In this document: piece by piece, positions 53,899-61,724 of the stretch
How positions within the stretch are numbered: the stretch's first letter is position 1
How the letters are laid out: each line of letters begins with the position of its first letter
Assembly (NCBI RefSeq): GCF_040222385.1
Contig: NZ_JAVKDF010000022.1
Coordinates: forward strand, 62,001 to 126,000
Direction: 5' to 3'
DNA length: 64,000 nt
From: Imperialibacter sp040222385
GTDB taxonomy: Bacteria; Bacteroidota; Bacteroidia; Cytophagales; Cyclobacteriaceae
Notes under the pieces: model-generated
Told to the model about the DNA's origin: nothing
The model's database searches: none
The model's input: only the letters and a program-made list of their open reading frames with translations
Made by a program: the position numbers and the translations under genes

Positions 53899-54667
53899 GT
53901 TGGGCTTCGTTAACAAAAAAAGAAGAGTTGGCTACTCGTGTAACCAGGAAATGCGTGTAGGCGACCCTGTGCTGTTCGGGGTTTTCAAACGGAGAGTCCT
54001 CCGCCAGCCATTCATCGGGTATTAGGGCCACAATAGCTTTGATGGCCTGCTCAGTCAACACAGGTGCGAACTGCTTGTCGACAGCAGCAAGTTCACTGGC
54101 AATGGGAAGCAGTACGTGCTTTGAAATTAGCTGAAAAGGCTTTTTTGGCTTGTCCCAGTTGTCCCAGCTATGATGGAAATACAGTGAAGCACCATGATCG
54201 ATCAGCCAAAGCTCTTTGTGCCACCAGAGCATATTGGTGTTGCGGGCTGTGCGATCCACGTTCATCAGCAGGCTGTCGAGCCACACGATCTGAGACGCCA
54301 GCAAAGGCGATAGCTTAGTCGCAACCGGATCATAGGTGATAGAGCCTGATAAATAATGCAGCCCCAGGTTAATACCGACGCTGGCCTTTAACAGATCCTG
54401 TATTTCTTCGTCGCCCTCAATCCGGCCAAAAGCGACATCCAGGTCTGCAAAAACAATTTCAGGTACTCTGAAACCTAGTAGCCTGGCAATTTCGCCACCA
54501 ATAAGTTCGGCTATCAGTGCTTTCTTGCCTTGTCCGGCTCCCTTGAATTTCAGTACATATAGAAATTCATCATCAGCCTCAACAATGGCAGGCAGTGAAC
54601 CGCCTTCCCGGAGAGGAGTGACGTAGCGGGTAACGCTAACAGTACGAATTTCAGCTGCGTGTGCCAT
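53876..54667 (-). CDS. HipA-like kinase family protein (HipA_2)
   Basis: A 263-residue protein related to the C-terminal kinase core of HipA but without its N-terminal subdomain. Visible kinase features are YVLKFKGAGQGKKALIAEL (Lys and helix C-like), LDSLLMNVDRTARNTNML (catalytic Asp-x4-Asn loop) and WLIDHGASLYF (DFG-equivalent Asp-His-Gly). The start at 54667 (MAHAAEIRTV) is preferred to 54703 because a perfect -7 element sits only 22 bases upstream of 54667 and would lie inside the longer gene. It forms an overlapping pair with the DUF3037 gene. Such pairs occur in many phyla without known substrate. Confidence 0.85.
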   Translation of the reverse strand: MAHAAEIRTVSVTRYVTPLREGGSLPAIVEADDEFLYVLKFKGAGQGKKALIAELIGGEIARLLGFRVPEIVFADLDVAFGRIEGDEEIQDLLKASVGINLGLHYLSGSITYDPVATKLSPLLASQIVWLDSLLMNVDRTARNTNMLWWHKELWLIDHGASLYFHHSWDNWDKPKKPFQLISKHVLLPIASELAAVDKQFAPVLTEQAIKAIVALIPDEWLAEDSPFENPEQHRVAYTHFLVTRVANSSFFVNEAQHARETAI

Positions 54668-54689
54668 CAATTGTTGTAAACCGTTGCGG

Positions 54690-54697
54690 CAAATGTA
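54690..54697 (-). promoter_or_regulatory. -7 element TACATTTG of the HipA-like/DUF3037 operon
   Basis: A perfect TAnnTTTG match on the minus strand, 22 bases before the start codon at 54667, preceded by a T-rich stretch at about -33. It predicts a leader of roughly 16 bases. Confidence 0.5.
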
Positions 54698-54778
54698 ACA
54701 CAACGCCGCCTGTTAATAAAAAGCAATCTTTCGGCGGGAGGGAGTTGCGTTAGGTAGTGACTTACTCGCCGCAAGCTC

Positions 54779-54818
54779 AAAAAAATGGGGGAACATGTCT
54801 TGTCGACATATTCCCCCA
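54779..54818 (-). terminator. Rho-independent terminator of the 132-residue protein gene
   Basis: On the minus strand a 14-bp stem (TGGGGGAATATGTC / GACATGTTCCCCCA, one G-U pair) with a 5-base loop is followed by seven U residues. It starts about 30 bases past the stop at 54849. Confidence 0.9.
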
Positions 54819-54848
54819 CAAATATCATCAGCGCTAATCGCCTGCTGT

Positions 54849-55247
54849 TTATGCTTCTTTTTCAGCAGTCTCTTCTGCCTCTACTTCTTCTTCCTCAACT
54901 ATTTCTTCGCCCCGGTTGATATGCAGCACGAAGTGTTTGTCCATAACAAACTCATAAGTAGCCGTGCTTACCAGGTCGTTGGCAGTTTTTGACGACTGCA
55001 AAATCACCAGAAGGTCTTTTGCTACAATAGAAGTCCTGATATCATTTTGAGCCTTCCCTTTGAATACATTCAAGGAGAAAGAATAACCACCCTTCTCCTT
55101 AGGGTTGATGATGGTAAATTCATGTTTAGACATCTTGTAGGTCTGTGGACCTTCTGCCGAGTCTATCATGTGCTTGAGAATTGCCGGTCTGTACTTGTTC
55201 CACAAATAAGTGTAAGTGTGGGAAACTTCAGAAGAATAATTGGCCAT
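54849..55247 (-). CDS. Conserved Bacteroidota-type small protein of unknown function
   Basis: A 132-residue cytoplasmic protein with no signal or membrane segment. The first ~110 residues look like an alpha/beta domain (HTYTYLWNKYRPAILKHMI, KHEFTIINPKEKGGYSF, YEFVMDKHFVLHIN). The last ~20 residues are almost all Glu/Ala/Val, giving a strongly acidic tail. I recognise it only as a type conserved in Cytophagales, not a named family. A single-gene unit with an excellent terminator, so probably well expressed. Confidence 0.75.
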   Translation of the reverse strand: MANYSSEVSHTYTYLWNKYRPAILKHMIDSAEGPQTYKMSKHEFTIINPKEKGGYSFSLNVFKGKAQNDIRTSIVAKDLLVILQSSKTANDLVSTATYEFVMDKHFVLHINRGEEIVEEEEVEAEETAEKEA

Positions 55248-55412
55248 TGAACTATATTGATTATTTACAAATTGTTTTTCTATGAATATTTTTTGCCGAC
55301 GAGTTTATAACGGTAGTCGACTCATGTATCACCCTCAGTTCGGAGCTGATATGGATAGTCGTATTTTTTAGAGCAGATAATTACATGTTGTGGATTCTAA
55401 ATAGGAACAAAT

Positions 55413-55616
55413 CTAGTAACGCTGAAGTTCAGCGAATATGTGTTCCAGCTCTGCTCTGGTCTTTTTCAGCTTTTCTTCAAGCTTCACCAGCATGCTTTCC
55501 CGGTCAGTATCAGCCAGGAAAAAGTCGCTGTCATTGAGGTCAGGAAATCTCCATTTCAACATTACCTTTTGCTCTCTCCAGCTTCTAACGATCTCCATAT
55601 GCTGCAAGGTAAGCAT
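55413..55616 (-). CDS. CsbD-like small stress protein
   Basis: A 67-residue protein (61 if the ATG at 55598 is used). The arrangement SWREQKVMLKWRFPDLNDSDFF, then a short acidic turn and MLVKLEEKLKKTRAELEHI, is close to the CsbD pattern 'W.eqKGkLKq.f.dLtDdDl … l.grlqekLGktkeele', a general-stress protein of unknown mechanism. The usual Gly residues are missing, so it is a divergent member. It sits in a gap between the acidic-tail protein and the CoA-disulfide reductase gene. Confidence 0.65.
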   Translation of the reverse strand: MLTLQHMEIVRSWREQKVMLKWRFPDLNDSDFFLADTDRESMLVKLEEKLKKTRAELEHIFAELQRY

Positions 55617-55704
55617 ATTTGCGGAATATTTGTTGTTATTTGGATTTTACATTATAGAGTTGTAGGTTTTCCTCATTTTCTTCAGCAGGAGGGGTGCTCG
55701 ATTT

Positions 55705-57393
55705 TTAAGACACATGTGACACTTCTTCCACCTGCTTTACCTGGCCAATGATCGTCTTCCAGGCGGTAAATCCCCCTGCTACATTGTAAACTTTTTTGCA
55801 GTTGTGGTGAAGTAATATAAGAGATGCCATATAGCCCCTTAATCCTTTTGCACAGTAAACATAGGTGGGCCTATCAAGGTCAATTTCATTAATTCTCCCC
55901 CGCAACTCGTCGAGAGGAATATTGAGGGCATGCTGAATATATCCTTCTTTATGAATCTCGGTAGGGTTTCTGACATCAAGCAGTGTGTAGCTTGCGGGGA
56001 AAACGGACTGATCGAGAGCCCTTGCTGCTTCAACGACTGATACTTCGTGGTACCGGGCCCTCATCGAATTGCCTGCTGCGAACCCAGCCACTACCACGGG
56101 GTCTTTGGCGGCCGAGAAGGGTGGTGCATAGGCCAGATCGAGGCGGGGGAGGTCATCAACGGTCAATCGGGCATACAGGGCAGTGGCCAGCACATCAACC
56201 CGCTTGTCAACCCCATGCTCACCGAACAGCTCTGCCCCGAGCAAAACGCCTGTATTGGGGTCGTAGTGGATTTCTATCAACAAGTCTTTTTGATCGGGGA
56301 AGAAACCGGGAGTGGAGCCTGCGATAATCAGAGTCGATTTAAATTGAATACCAGCCCTTTCGAGTGATTTAGGGCCCATACCTGTGCGTGCAATGGCGTA
56401 GTCAAATATTTTCATAATTGCAGTGCCGTAGCCTCCCTCAAAAGTTATATTACCCCCAGCTGCATTGGCACCAGCGGCCCGGCCTCCTTTGTTGGAATGG
56501 GTGCCCATGGGGTACCAGCTATGCTCACCCGTTATCATGTTGGTGATGGCTGCACAATCGCCAGCCGCATAAATGTCTGGGATGGAGGTCTCCATGTGCT
56601 TGTTTACCAGAAGTGCACCGTTTGGCAGATGCCTGGCACCTTTTCTAACCAGCATTTGCGTATTTGGCTTAATGCTAATGCCTATCAAAAGGTAGTCTGT
56701 ATAAAGGCGCTTTCCGTTGCTCAGGATCAACTCATTGGTGGTGTGGTCAACTTCCACGACTGACACGCCAAGGCGGACATCAATGCCATGGTCTTCAAGC
56801 ACGTTCTTTGCAAGATGGGCAAATTTCACATCCCAGTTTGCCAATACCTGGTTGCCAAGCTCAATCACGGTCACCTTTTTGCCAGCGTGAACAAGGTTTT
56901 CAGCAGTTTCCAGTCCTATGAGTCCGGCACCCAGGATGGTGAAATGCTCGGCACTGTCCATAACACCGCTTTTCATCACCCTGTCAAAATCTTCAAGTGT
57001 TTTGGCGTGAGCCCAATTTTCGAAGCTCTCAATGTTTTTAATAGGAGGCAAAACCGCCTGTCCTCCCGTGGCGAATACAAGTTTGTCATATTCATAAACG
57101 CCTTTGTCTGTGTATACTATGTGTGCTTCCGGGTCAATGTCTGTTACTGGCTCATTTAGATGGAGTTCTACACCAAATCTTTTCTCAAACAGCTCAGGTT
57201 GGACGACAATGAGTTTGTCTCTTGTTTTTATTTTGCCTGAAAGGGCGTACGGGATGCCACAGGTCGCATAGCTCACATGTGATGTCTTTTCAAACATGAT
57301 GATTTCTGCGTTTTCGTCTGTCCGTCGTGCTTTAGCTGCCGCTGAGGGACCAGCAGATAACCCGCCTATGACAATTATTCTCGTCTTTTTCAT
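55705..57393 (-). CDS. cdr: CoA-disulfide reductase-like flavoenzyme with C-terminal rhodanese domain
   Basis: A 562-residue fusion. The N-terminal ~450 residues are a pyridine-nucleotide disulfide oxidoreductase: FAD site VIGGLSAGPSAAAKARR, active-site Cys45 in SYATCGIPYALSG, NAD site ILGAGLIGLETAENL, and DIYAAGDCA. The C-terminal ~110 residues form a rhodanese with catalytic Cys514 in YVYCAKGLRGYMA. Enzymes of this layout reduce CoA disulfide, CoA persulfide or polysulfide with NAD(P)H, the rhodanese passing sulfane sulfur. It is cytoplasmic and likely serves thiol balance or sulfur metabolism. Divergent from a DoxX gene across about 195 bases. Confidence 0.9.
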   Translation of the reverse strand: MKKTRIIVIGGLSAGPSAAAKARRTDENAEIIMFEKTSHVSYATCGIPYALSGKIKTRDKLIVVQPELFEKRFGVELHLNEPVTDIDPEAHIVYTDKGVYEYDKLVFATGGQAVLPPIKNIESFENWAHAKTLEDFDRVMKSGVMDSAEHFTILGAGLIGLETAENLVHAGKKVTVIELGNQVLANWDVKFAHLAKNVLEDHGIDVRLGVSVVEVDHTTNELILSNGKRLYTDYLLIGISIKPNTQMLVRKGARHLPNGALLVNKHMETSIPDIYAAGDCAAITNMITGEHSWYPMGTHSNKGGRAAGANAAGGNITFEGGYGTAIMKIFDYAIARTGMGPKSLERAGIQFKSTLIIAGSTPGFFPDQKDLLIEIHYDPNTGVLLGAELFGEHGVDKRVDVLATALYARLTVDDLPRLDLAYAPPFSAAKDPVVVAGFAAGNSMRARYHEVSVVEAARALDQSVFPASYTLLDVRNPTEIHKEGYIQHALNIPLDELRGRINEIDLDRPTYVYCAKGLRGYMASLILLHHNCKKVYNVAGGFTAWKTIIGQVKQVEEVSHVS

Positions 57394-57587
57394 TTTTTTT
57401 GATACCTTAATGTTGGCGCAAATTTGACCTCAGTCTGGGCTAATTTTTGTGACTTAAGTAACAAAGCGTTCCTGATATTTATCAGATTTCATTACAGGAG
57501 GTACCTTATGAAATTGATTTTTCAGAAAGTCATTAGGACATCGTAACTTGGTTAAATGATCCATTTTCTTTCTTTTGGTTAGCAATA

Positions 57588-58004
57588 ATGAAAAAGCTAC
57601 TATTGAGTTCATCGCCGTTTTATCAGCAAGAGGCACTCGCTATCATTCGCATGATCGTTGGTGGTCTGATGATTTATCACGGGCAGGAAGTTTTTCAACC
57701 TAACCTCATGAGGGAATACATGACCTGGGAGGTTTTTCAAGATACTAACGCACGGCTGCTGGTATACGCTGGGAAGTCAAGCGAGCTGATCGCCGGAGTT
57801 TCTCTTTTTCTGGGGCTTTTCACCAGAATAGGTTCGCTACTTTTATTGGGTGCCATGTCTTACGTCACCTTTGTGATGGGCAATGGCCAGTTCTGGTATG
57901 GCGACCAGCACCCTTTTATGTTCGTTCTTTTTGGGTTGCTTTTCTTTTTTTTTGGAGCTGGCATGTGGTCGGTTGATCAGCGTATTTTCGGGGAAAGAAG
58001 GTAG
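57588..58004 (+). CDS. DoxX family membrane protein
   Basis: A 138-residue protein with four hydrophobic helices. EALAIIRMIVGGLMIYHGQEVF at the first helix, AGKSSELIAGVSLFLGLFTRIGSLLL in the middle and FGAGMWSVDQRIF at the end are DoxX patterns (quoted in part). Related proteins contribute to thiosulfate oxidation or, in mycobacteria, to a membrane oxidoreductase complex for thiol stress. Its divergent position next to a CoA-disulfide reductase/rhodanese gene is consistent with shared sulfur/thiol chemistry. Confidence 0.85.
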   Translation: MKKLLLSSSPFYQQEALAIIRMIVGGLMIYHGQEVFQPNLMREYMTWEVFQDTNARLLVYAGKSSELIAGVSLFLGLFTRIGSLLLLGAMSYVTFVMGNGQFWYGDQHPFMFVLFGLLFFFFGAGMWSVDQRIFGERR

Positions 58005-58195
58005 CTGATCTTTACGAAGTTGAGCTTTTAGCCAAGCCTATTACCAAATAGCTATGTTTGGACTGTTCCCTTTTTCGATAAGGTAGTTCAATACTGTGTC
58101 TCTGTTTGTAGAAACTAGATTGCTTTGATAGGCTTCATAGAAAGTGATTCTCGTATTCCCTGAGGAGTTTGTTTCTTGTAGAAAAAGAGGTAGGT

Positions 58196-59107
58196 ATGAT
58201 AGCGTGTACGAACTGGCCAGCTAAAGTCCGGACTTATTGCAGTCAGGTGCCTGAATTTATTGATCACACCCTCAGTCGGTTTACGGGACTGAAAGGGGCG
58301 GTGGTTCCCGCACACATCACAGGATTGGGAGTAGCGGTGGTAATGAGCGGCGAGGCAACGTTTCGGATTAATGGGGAGGTGATAGCAATAAATGAGGATA
58401 GCTTTTTGGTGGTTAACAAAGGAAGCAAGCTGTCTTTTGAGCTGGAACGGGACGATACCCTGGTCGCTTTGCTGTACTTTGACGCAGCGCTTTCGAAGCT
58501 ATTATACAACGGACTGATTAAAAGCGGCGATGAAACTGCCGGTTGGTCAGCAGTTAGTGAAGAGGACTTTTCGCTCGTGGAGCACGTACATTTCATGAAT
58601 GCTTCGCTCAGAGAACAGTTTCAACTTCTGATGGAGCTTGGAAACAGTTGTGCCTCTTTTCACTCATTAAAAGCTGACATGGTTGTGCGATCTATACTGG
58701 ATAGCTTGATAAGCGAAAATCATCATGCCCTTCAAATTTCGGAGAAGCTCAGAGTTGTGAAAACAGTAACGAAGGTAGCACTGTATAAGCGATTGGCTGC
58801 CGTCCGGGAGTGGATAATCAACAATTGTCAGCAGCCAATTGATTTGCAGCAAGCGGCAGATGTTGCCATGCTTGATAAGCAGCATTTCCTCAGGCTTTTC
58901 AAGCGGGCCTATCGAATCACACCTCACAACTTTTTGACCAAAATGCGGTTAGAGAGGGCAGAGAAACTATTGGAAGAGACGGATTTGGCCGTGTCTGACA
59001 TTTGCCGGGCTGTAGGCTTCGATAGTATACCTTCGTTCACTAGTCTGTTCAAAAGAACATATGGCGAAGCGCCTGGGCGTTACCGGCGGAAAATGAGGCT
59101 GCACTAA
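58196..59107 (+). CDS. AraC family transcriptional regulator with cupin-like sensor
   Basis: A 303-residue regulator; the ATG at 58196 is preferred because GAGGTA lies just upstream, although the frame extends to a TTG at 58169. Residues ~40-120 look like a cupin AraC-binding domain (VVMSGEATFRINGEVIAINEDS). The C-terminal ~95 residues are the AraC DNA-binding domain (DLQQAADVAMLDKQHFLRLFKRAYRITPHNFL, then VSDICRAVGFDSIPSFTSLFKR; given in part). It is downstream of the DoxX gene by about 190 bases and upstream of an SRPBCC gene on the same strand. Confidence 0.85.
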   Translation: MIACTNWPAKVRTYCSQVPEFIDHTLSRFTGLKGAVVPAHITGLGVAVVMSGEATFRINGEVIAINEDSFLVVNKGSKLSFELERDDTLVALLYFDAALSKLLYNGLIKSGDETAGWSAVSEEDFSLVEHVHFMNASLREQFQLLMELGNSCASFHSLKADMVVRSILDSLISENHHALQISEKLRVVKTVTKVALYKRLAAVREWIINNCQQPIDLQQAADVAMLDKQHFLRLFKRAYRITPHNFLTKMRLERAEKLLEETDLAVSDICRAVGFDSIPSFTSLFKRTYGEAPGRYRRKMRLH

Positions 59108-59174
59108 AATTCTCCATTTTCGATAAGCCGGGGGGAGTTGGTGATACTAGTTTTGAAGAAAAAAACACAATAAG

Positions 59175-59675
59175 ATGGAAAGAGATCAATGGAGCCAGTT
59201 CAAGCTGAGGGTAAACATCAACGCCCCGGCAGATCAAGTTTATAACTCCTGGGCAACACCCGGCGGTTTGGAGAAGTGGTTTTTGAGAAAAGCCTTGTTC
59301 AGGGACAAAGCTGGGATGACAAAGTCAGAGGACGCACCTATTGAACAAGGCGATACGTATGAGTGGTATTGGCACGGCTATCCCGATAGTGTGGTGGAGA
59401 AGGGGACAGTGCTGAAAGCCAATGGTAAAGACCTTTTTAGCTTTACCTTTTCCATGAAATGCCCTGTTACAATCAATATGTACGAAGAAGCTGGTGAGTT
59501 GATTGTTCAACTGGTCGAAAGCGGGCTGCCTCTGGACGACGACACAGCGATGAAGCATTTTGTAGGCGACTCAAGGGGGTGGATTTTTTACCTGGCGAAC
59601 CTAAAGTCGGTGCTGGAAGGAGGGCTGGACTTGCGAAACAAAAGGATGGAAATCACAAACGTCATTACAGCTTGA
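59175..59675 (+). CDS. SRPBCC (START/AHSA1-like) domain protein
   Basis: A 166-residue soluble protein. FKLRVNINAPADQVYNSWATPGGLEKWFL at the N-terminus (read in pieces) and GDTYEWYWHGY…VVEKGTVL further on are typical of the AHSA1 branch of the SRPBCC superfamily, which binds hydrophobic ligands in a deep pocket; the final helix is GDSRGWIFYLANLKSVLEGGLD. Its ligand is unknown. It lies 67 bases after the AraC regulator on the same strand and could be part of its regulon. Confidence 0.82.
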   Translation: MERDQWSQFKLRVNINAPADQVYNSWATPGGLEKWFLRKALFRDKAGMTKSEDAPIEQGDTYEWYWHGYPDSVVEKGTVLKANGKDLFSFTFSMKCPVTINMYEEAGELIVQLVESGLPLDDDTAMKHFVGDSRGWIFYLANLKSVLEGGLDLRNKRMEITNVITA

Positions 59676-59770
59676 TCCGAGACTTTGCAGGTATATTTCC
59701 GAGCGGTGTGAAGAGGATTGACAGCTAAAGATAATACCGATTCATAGCTACAACTGACCTATACTTAAAG

Positions 59771-59778
59771 TAGCTTTG
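59771..59778 (+). promoter_or_regulatory. -7 element TAGCTTTG of the GNAT-deacetylase gene
   Basis: A perfect TAnnTTTG match 41 bases before the start codon at 59812. No good -33 TTTG is seen. Confidence 0.35.
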
Positions 59779-59811
59779 CGCCACAAAATGGCTAACTAAC
59801 TGCTTTTAAGT

Positions 59812-61560
59812 ATGGGTCTTAACTCCATTCGCCGAATATACGATCACACCACGGAATACAACATCGTTGCGCTTGAACAGTGCCGGGCTATTTTGCTCTC
59901 CCAGTTTCCCTACATGAGCGAAAAGGAAGCTGATGAATTGCTACTTGATGCAGGCGAGCATTCAATCAAGCCCTACCGGCCCATCGTGATCATTGCTGAA
60001 GGCAGAGACAAGCAAGTACTGGGGGTAGCCATAGCATCTCACTTCATCAAAGACAATTTTATATTTCTCGATTTTATCGCTACCAATAAGCACCGCATCA
60101 GTGGTGGAATAGGCGGGGCGCTTTATGAACGACTGAGAGACGAAGCGCACAGTATCTCGGCCGTCGGAGTTTTCTTTGATTGTTTGACAGACAAACGGGA
60201 GTGGGCCGTTGACGCAGCGGAGCACAAACAGAATCTGGCCCGACTGAAATTTTACGAGAAGTATGGGGCACGACCACTTGAGGGGTTTAGCTATGACTTG
60301 CGCCGTGATGACGAGTCTTACTTTTATCTCGTTTTCGATGGATTAGGCAAGAAAGATAACCTTTCGGCCCAGCTTTCCAAGAGCATCGTTTCAAGTATTC
60401 TGGAAAACAAGGCTAAAGGGAAGGTGTCGGATGAATACGTTGGGCAGGTGCTTCGCTCGATAAAGGGATCGATAGCACTGCGACCTTTTAAGTATGTTAA
60501 GTCGGAGCCGATAGAATCTGCCAGAGTTTCAATTCCCGCCGACAAGCAAATAGCCCTGGTTATTAACCAAGGGCACTTGATCCATCATGTGCGGGAAAGA
60601 GGATACCTTGAATCACCTGTGCGGGTAACCACCATTCTAAAGGAATTAAACAAGACGGCTATTTTTAGAGATGTTTCGGCCAGACAGTATCCAGACAGCC
60701 ATATTGAAGCAGTACATGACAAGCAATACCTGAAGTTTTTGAAGAAGATTTGTGCGTGGATTGGGGAAACCACCACTATGTATGGAGACGTTTTTCCTAT
60801 TAGAAATGCAGCAAGGCTTCCGAAGGACATTGAGCTTCAAATAGGCTATTATTGTATCGATACATCTACACCACTCAATGCCAATGCCTACAAGGCGGCA
60901 AGAGCGGCCGTCAATTGTGCACTCACTGCCGCTGATGTCATTTTGGGTGGGCAACCTATGGCCTACGCCCTGGTAAGGCCCCCGGGGCATCACGCCGAGC
61001 GGAAATATTTTGGCGGCTTTTGCTACCTGAATTCCAATGCCGTGGCTGCGCATTACCTGAGCAAAAACGGCAAAAAAGTGGTGATCCTCGATATTGACTA
61101 TCACCATGGTAATGGCCAGCAGGATATATTCTATCATAGGTCTGATGTTTTTACAGTCTCTATTCATGGCGATCCGGAATACGCCTATCCCAACTTCACC
61201 GGGTTTACTGACGAAATTGGTGAAGGGGAGGGCGAAGGGTTTAACCTCAATATCGCTTTGCCCAAGGGCGTAGAAGGGCCGGCTTATCATAAGGCATTGA
61301 AGAAAGCACTTGAGGCCATAAAAAAGTATAAGCCAGATTACCTTGTTATTGCTTTGGGTCTTGATATTGCAAAGGGTGATCCATCTGGCACCTGGTTACT
61401 GTCGCCGGACGACTTTGCTATCAATGGAAAAATGATTGCTTCACTCAAGCTGCCCACTTTGGTTATTCAGGAAGGTGGCTACAAGAACAAGGTACTTGGT
61501 CTTAATGCCAGAAGATTCTTCCAGGGGCTGTGGGAAGGGTATTACTTGAACCCAGGCTAA
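59812..61560 (+). CDS. Fusion of GNAT acetyltransferase and class II-type histone deacetylase-like domains
   Basis: A 582-residue cytoplasmic protein. Residues ~1-185 form a GNAT domain: VLGVAIASHFIKDNFIFLDFIA, the acetyl-CoA loop RISGGIGGALYERL and FYEKYGARPLEG (quoted in part). Residues ~240-575 are an arginase/deacetylase-fold zinc hydrolase: His393-His394 in RPPGHHAER, zinc ligands Asp429 and His431 in LDIDYHHGNGQQ, the third zinc Asp in GLDIAKGDP and the catalytic-type Tyr in QEGGYKNK. All key residues are present, so it should remove acetyl groups from Lys side chains or polyamines, while the N-terminal half could add them. Substrate unknown; no neighbour explains it. Confidence 0.9.
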   Translation: MGLNSIRRIYDHTTEYNIVALEQCRAILLSQFPYMSEKEADELLLDAGEHSIKPYRPIVIIAEGRDKQVLGVAIASHFIKDNFIFLDFIATNKHRISGGIGGALYERLRDEAHSISAVGVFFDCLTDKREWAVDAAEHKQNLARLKFYEKYGARPLEGFSYDLRRDDESYFYLVFDGLGKKDNLSAQLSKSIVSSILENKAKGKVSDEYVGQVLRSIKGSIALRPFKYVKSEPIESARVSIPADKQIALVINQGHLIHHVRERGYLESPVRVTTILKELNKTAIFRDVSARQYPDSHIEAVHDKQYLKFLKKICAWIGETTTMYGDVFPIRNAARLPKDIELQIGYYCIDTSTPLNANAYKAARAAVNCALTAADVILGGQPMAYALVRPPGHHAERKYFGGFCYLNSNAVAAHYLSKNGKKVVILDIDYHHGNGQQDIFYHRSDVFTVSIHGDPEYAYPNFTGFTDEIGEGEGEGFNLNIALPKGVEGPAYHKALKKALEAIKKYKPDYLVIALGLDIAKGDPSGTWLLSPDDFAINGKMIASLKLPTLVIQEGGYKNKVLGLNARRFFQGLWEGYYLNPG

Positions 61561-61724
61561 ACCTATTTCAGGGAGGTCACTGTTCCTGTATGTGTAACAA
61601 GCCATCTTAGCGTATTTTTTGGTGTGGGGTAGTTAAAACCCGTTGTCATGTTTATGATGCATATTGTTATGCCAAACAATTTGAACGGCCTATATTGACC
61701 AATCAATCAGCTGGCTATTTTTTC

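Noticed and set aside
60646..61290. A 214-codon open frame on the minus strand
   Set aside because: It lies wholly inside the deacetylase domain, whose catalytic motifs are intact on the plus strand; its protein shows no domain.
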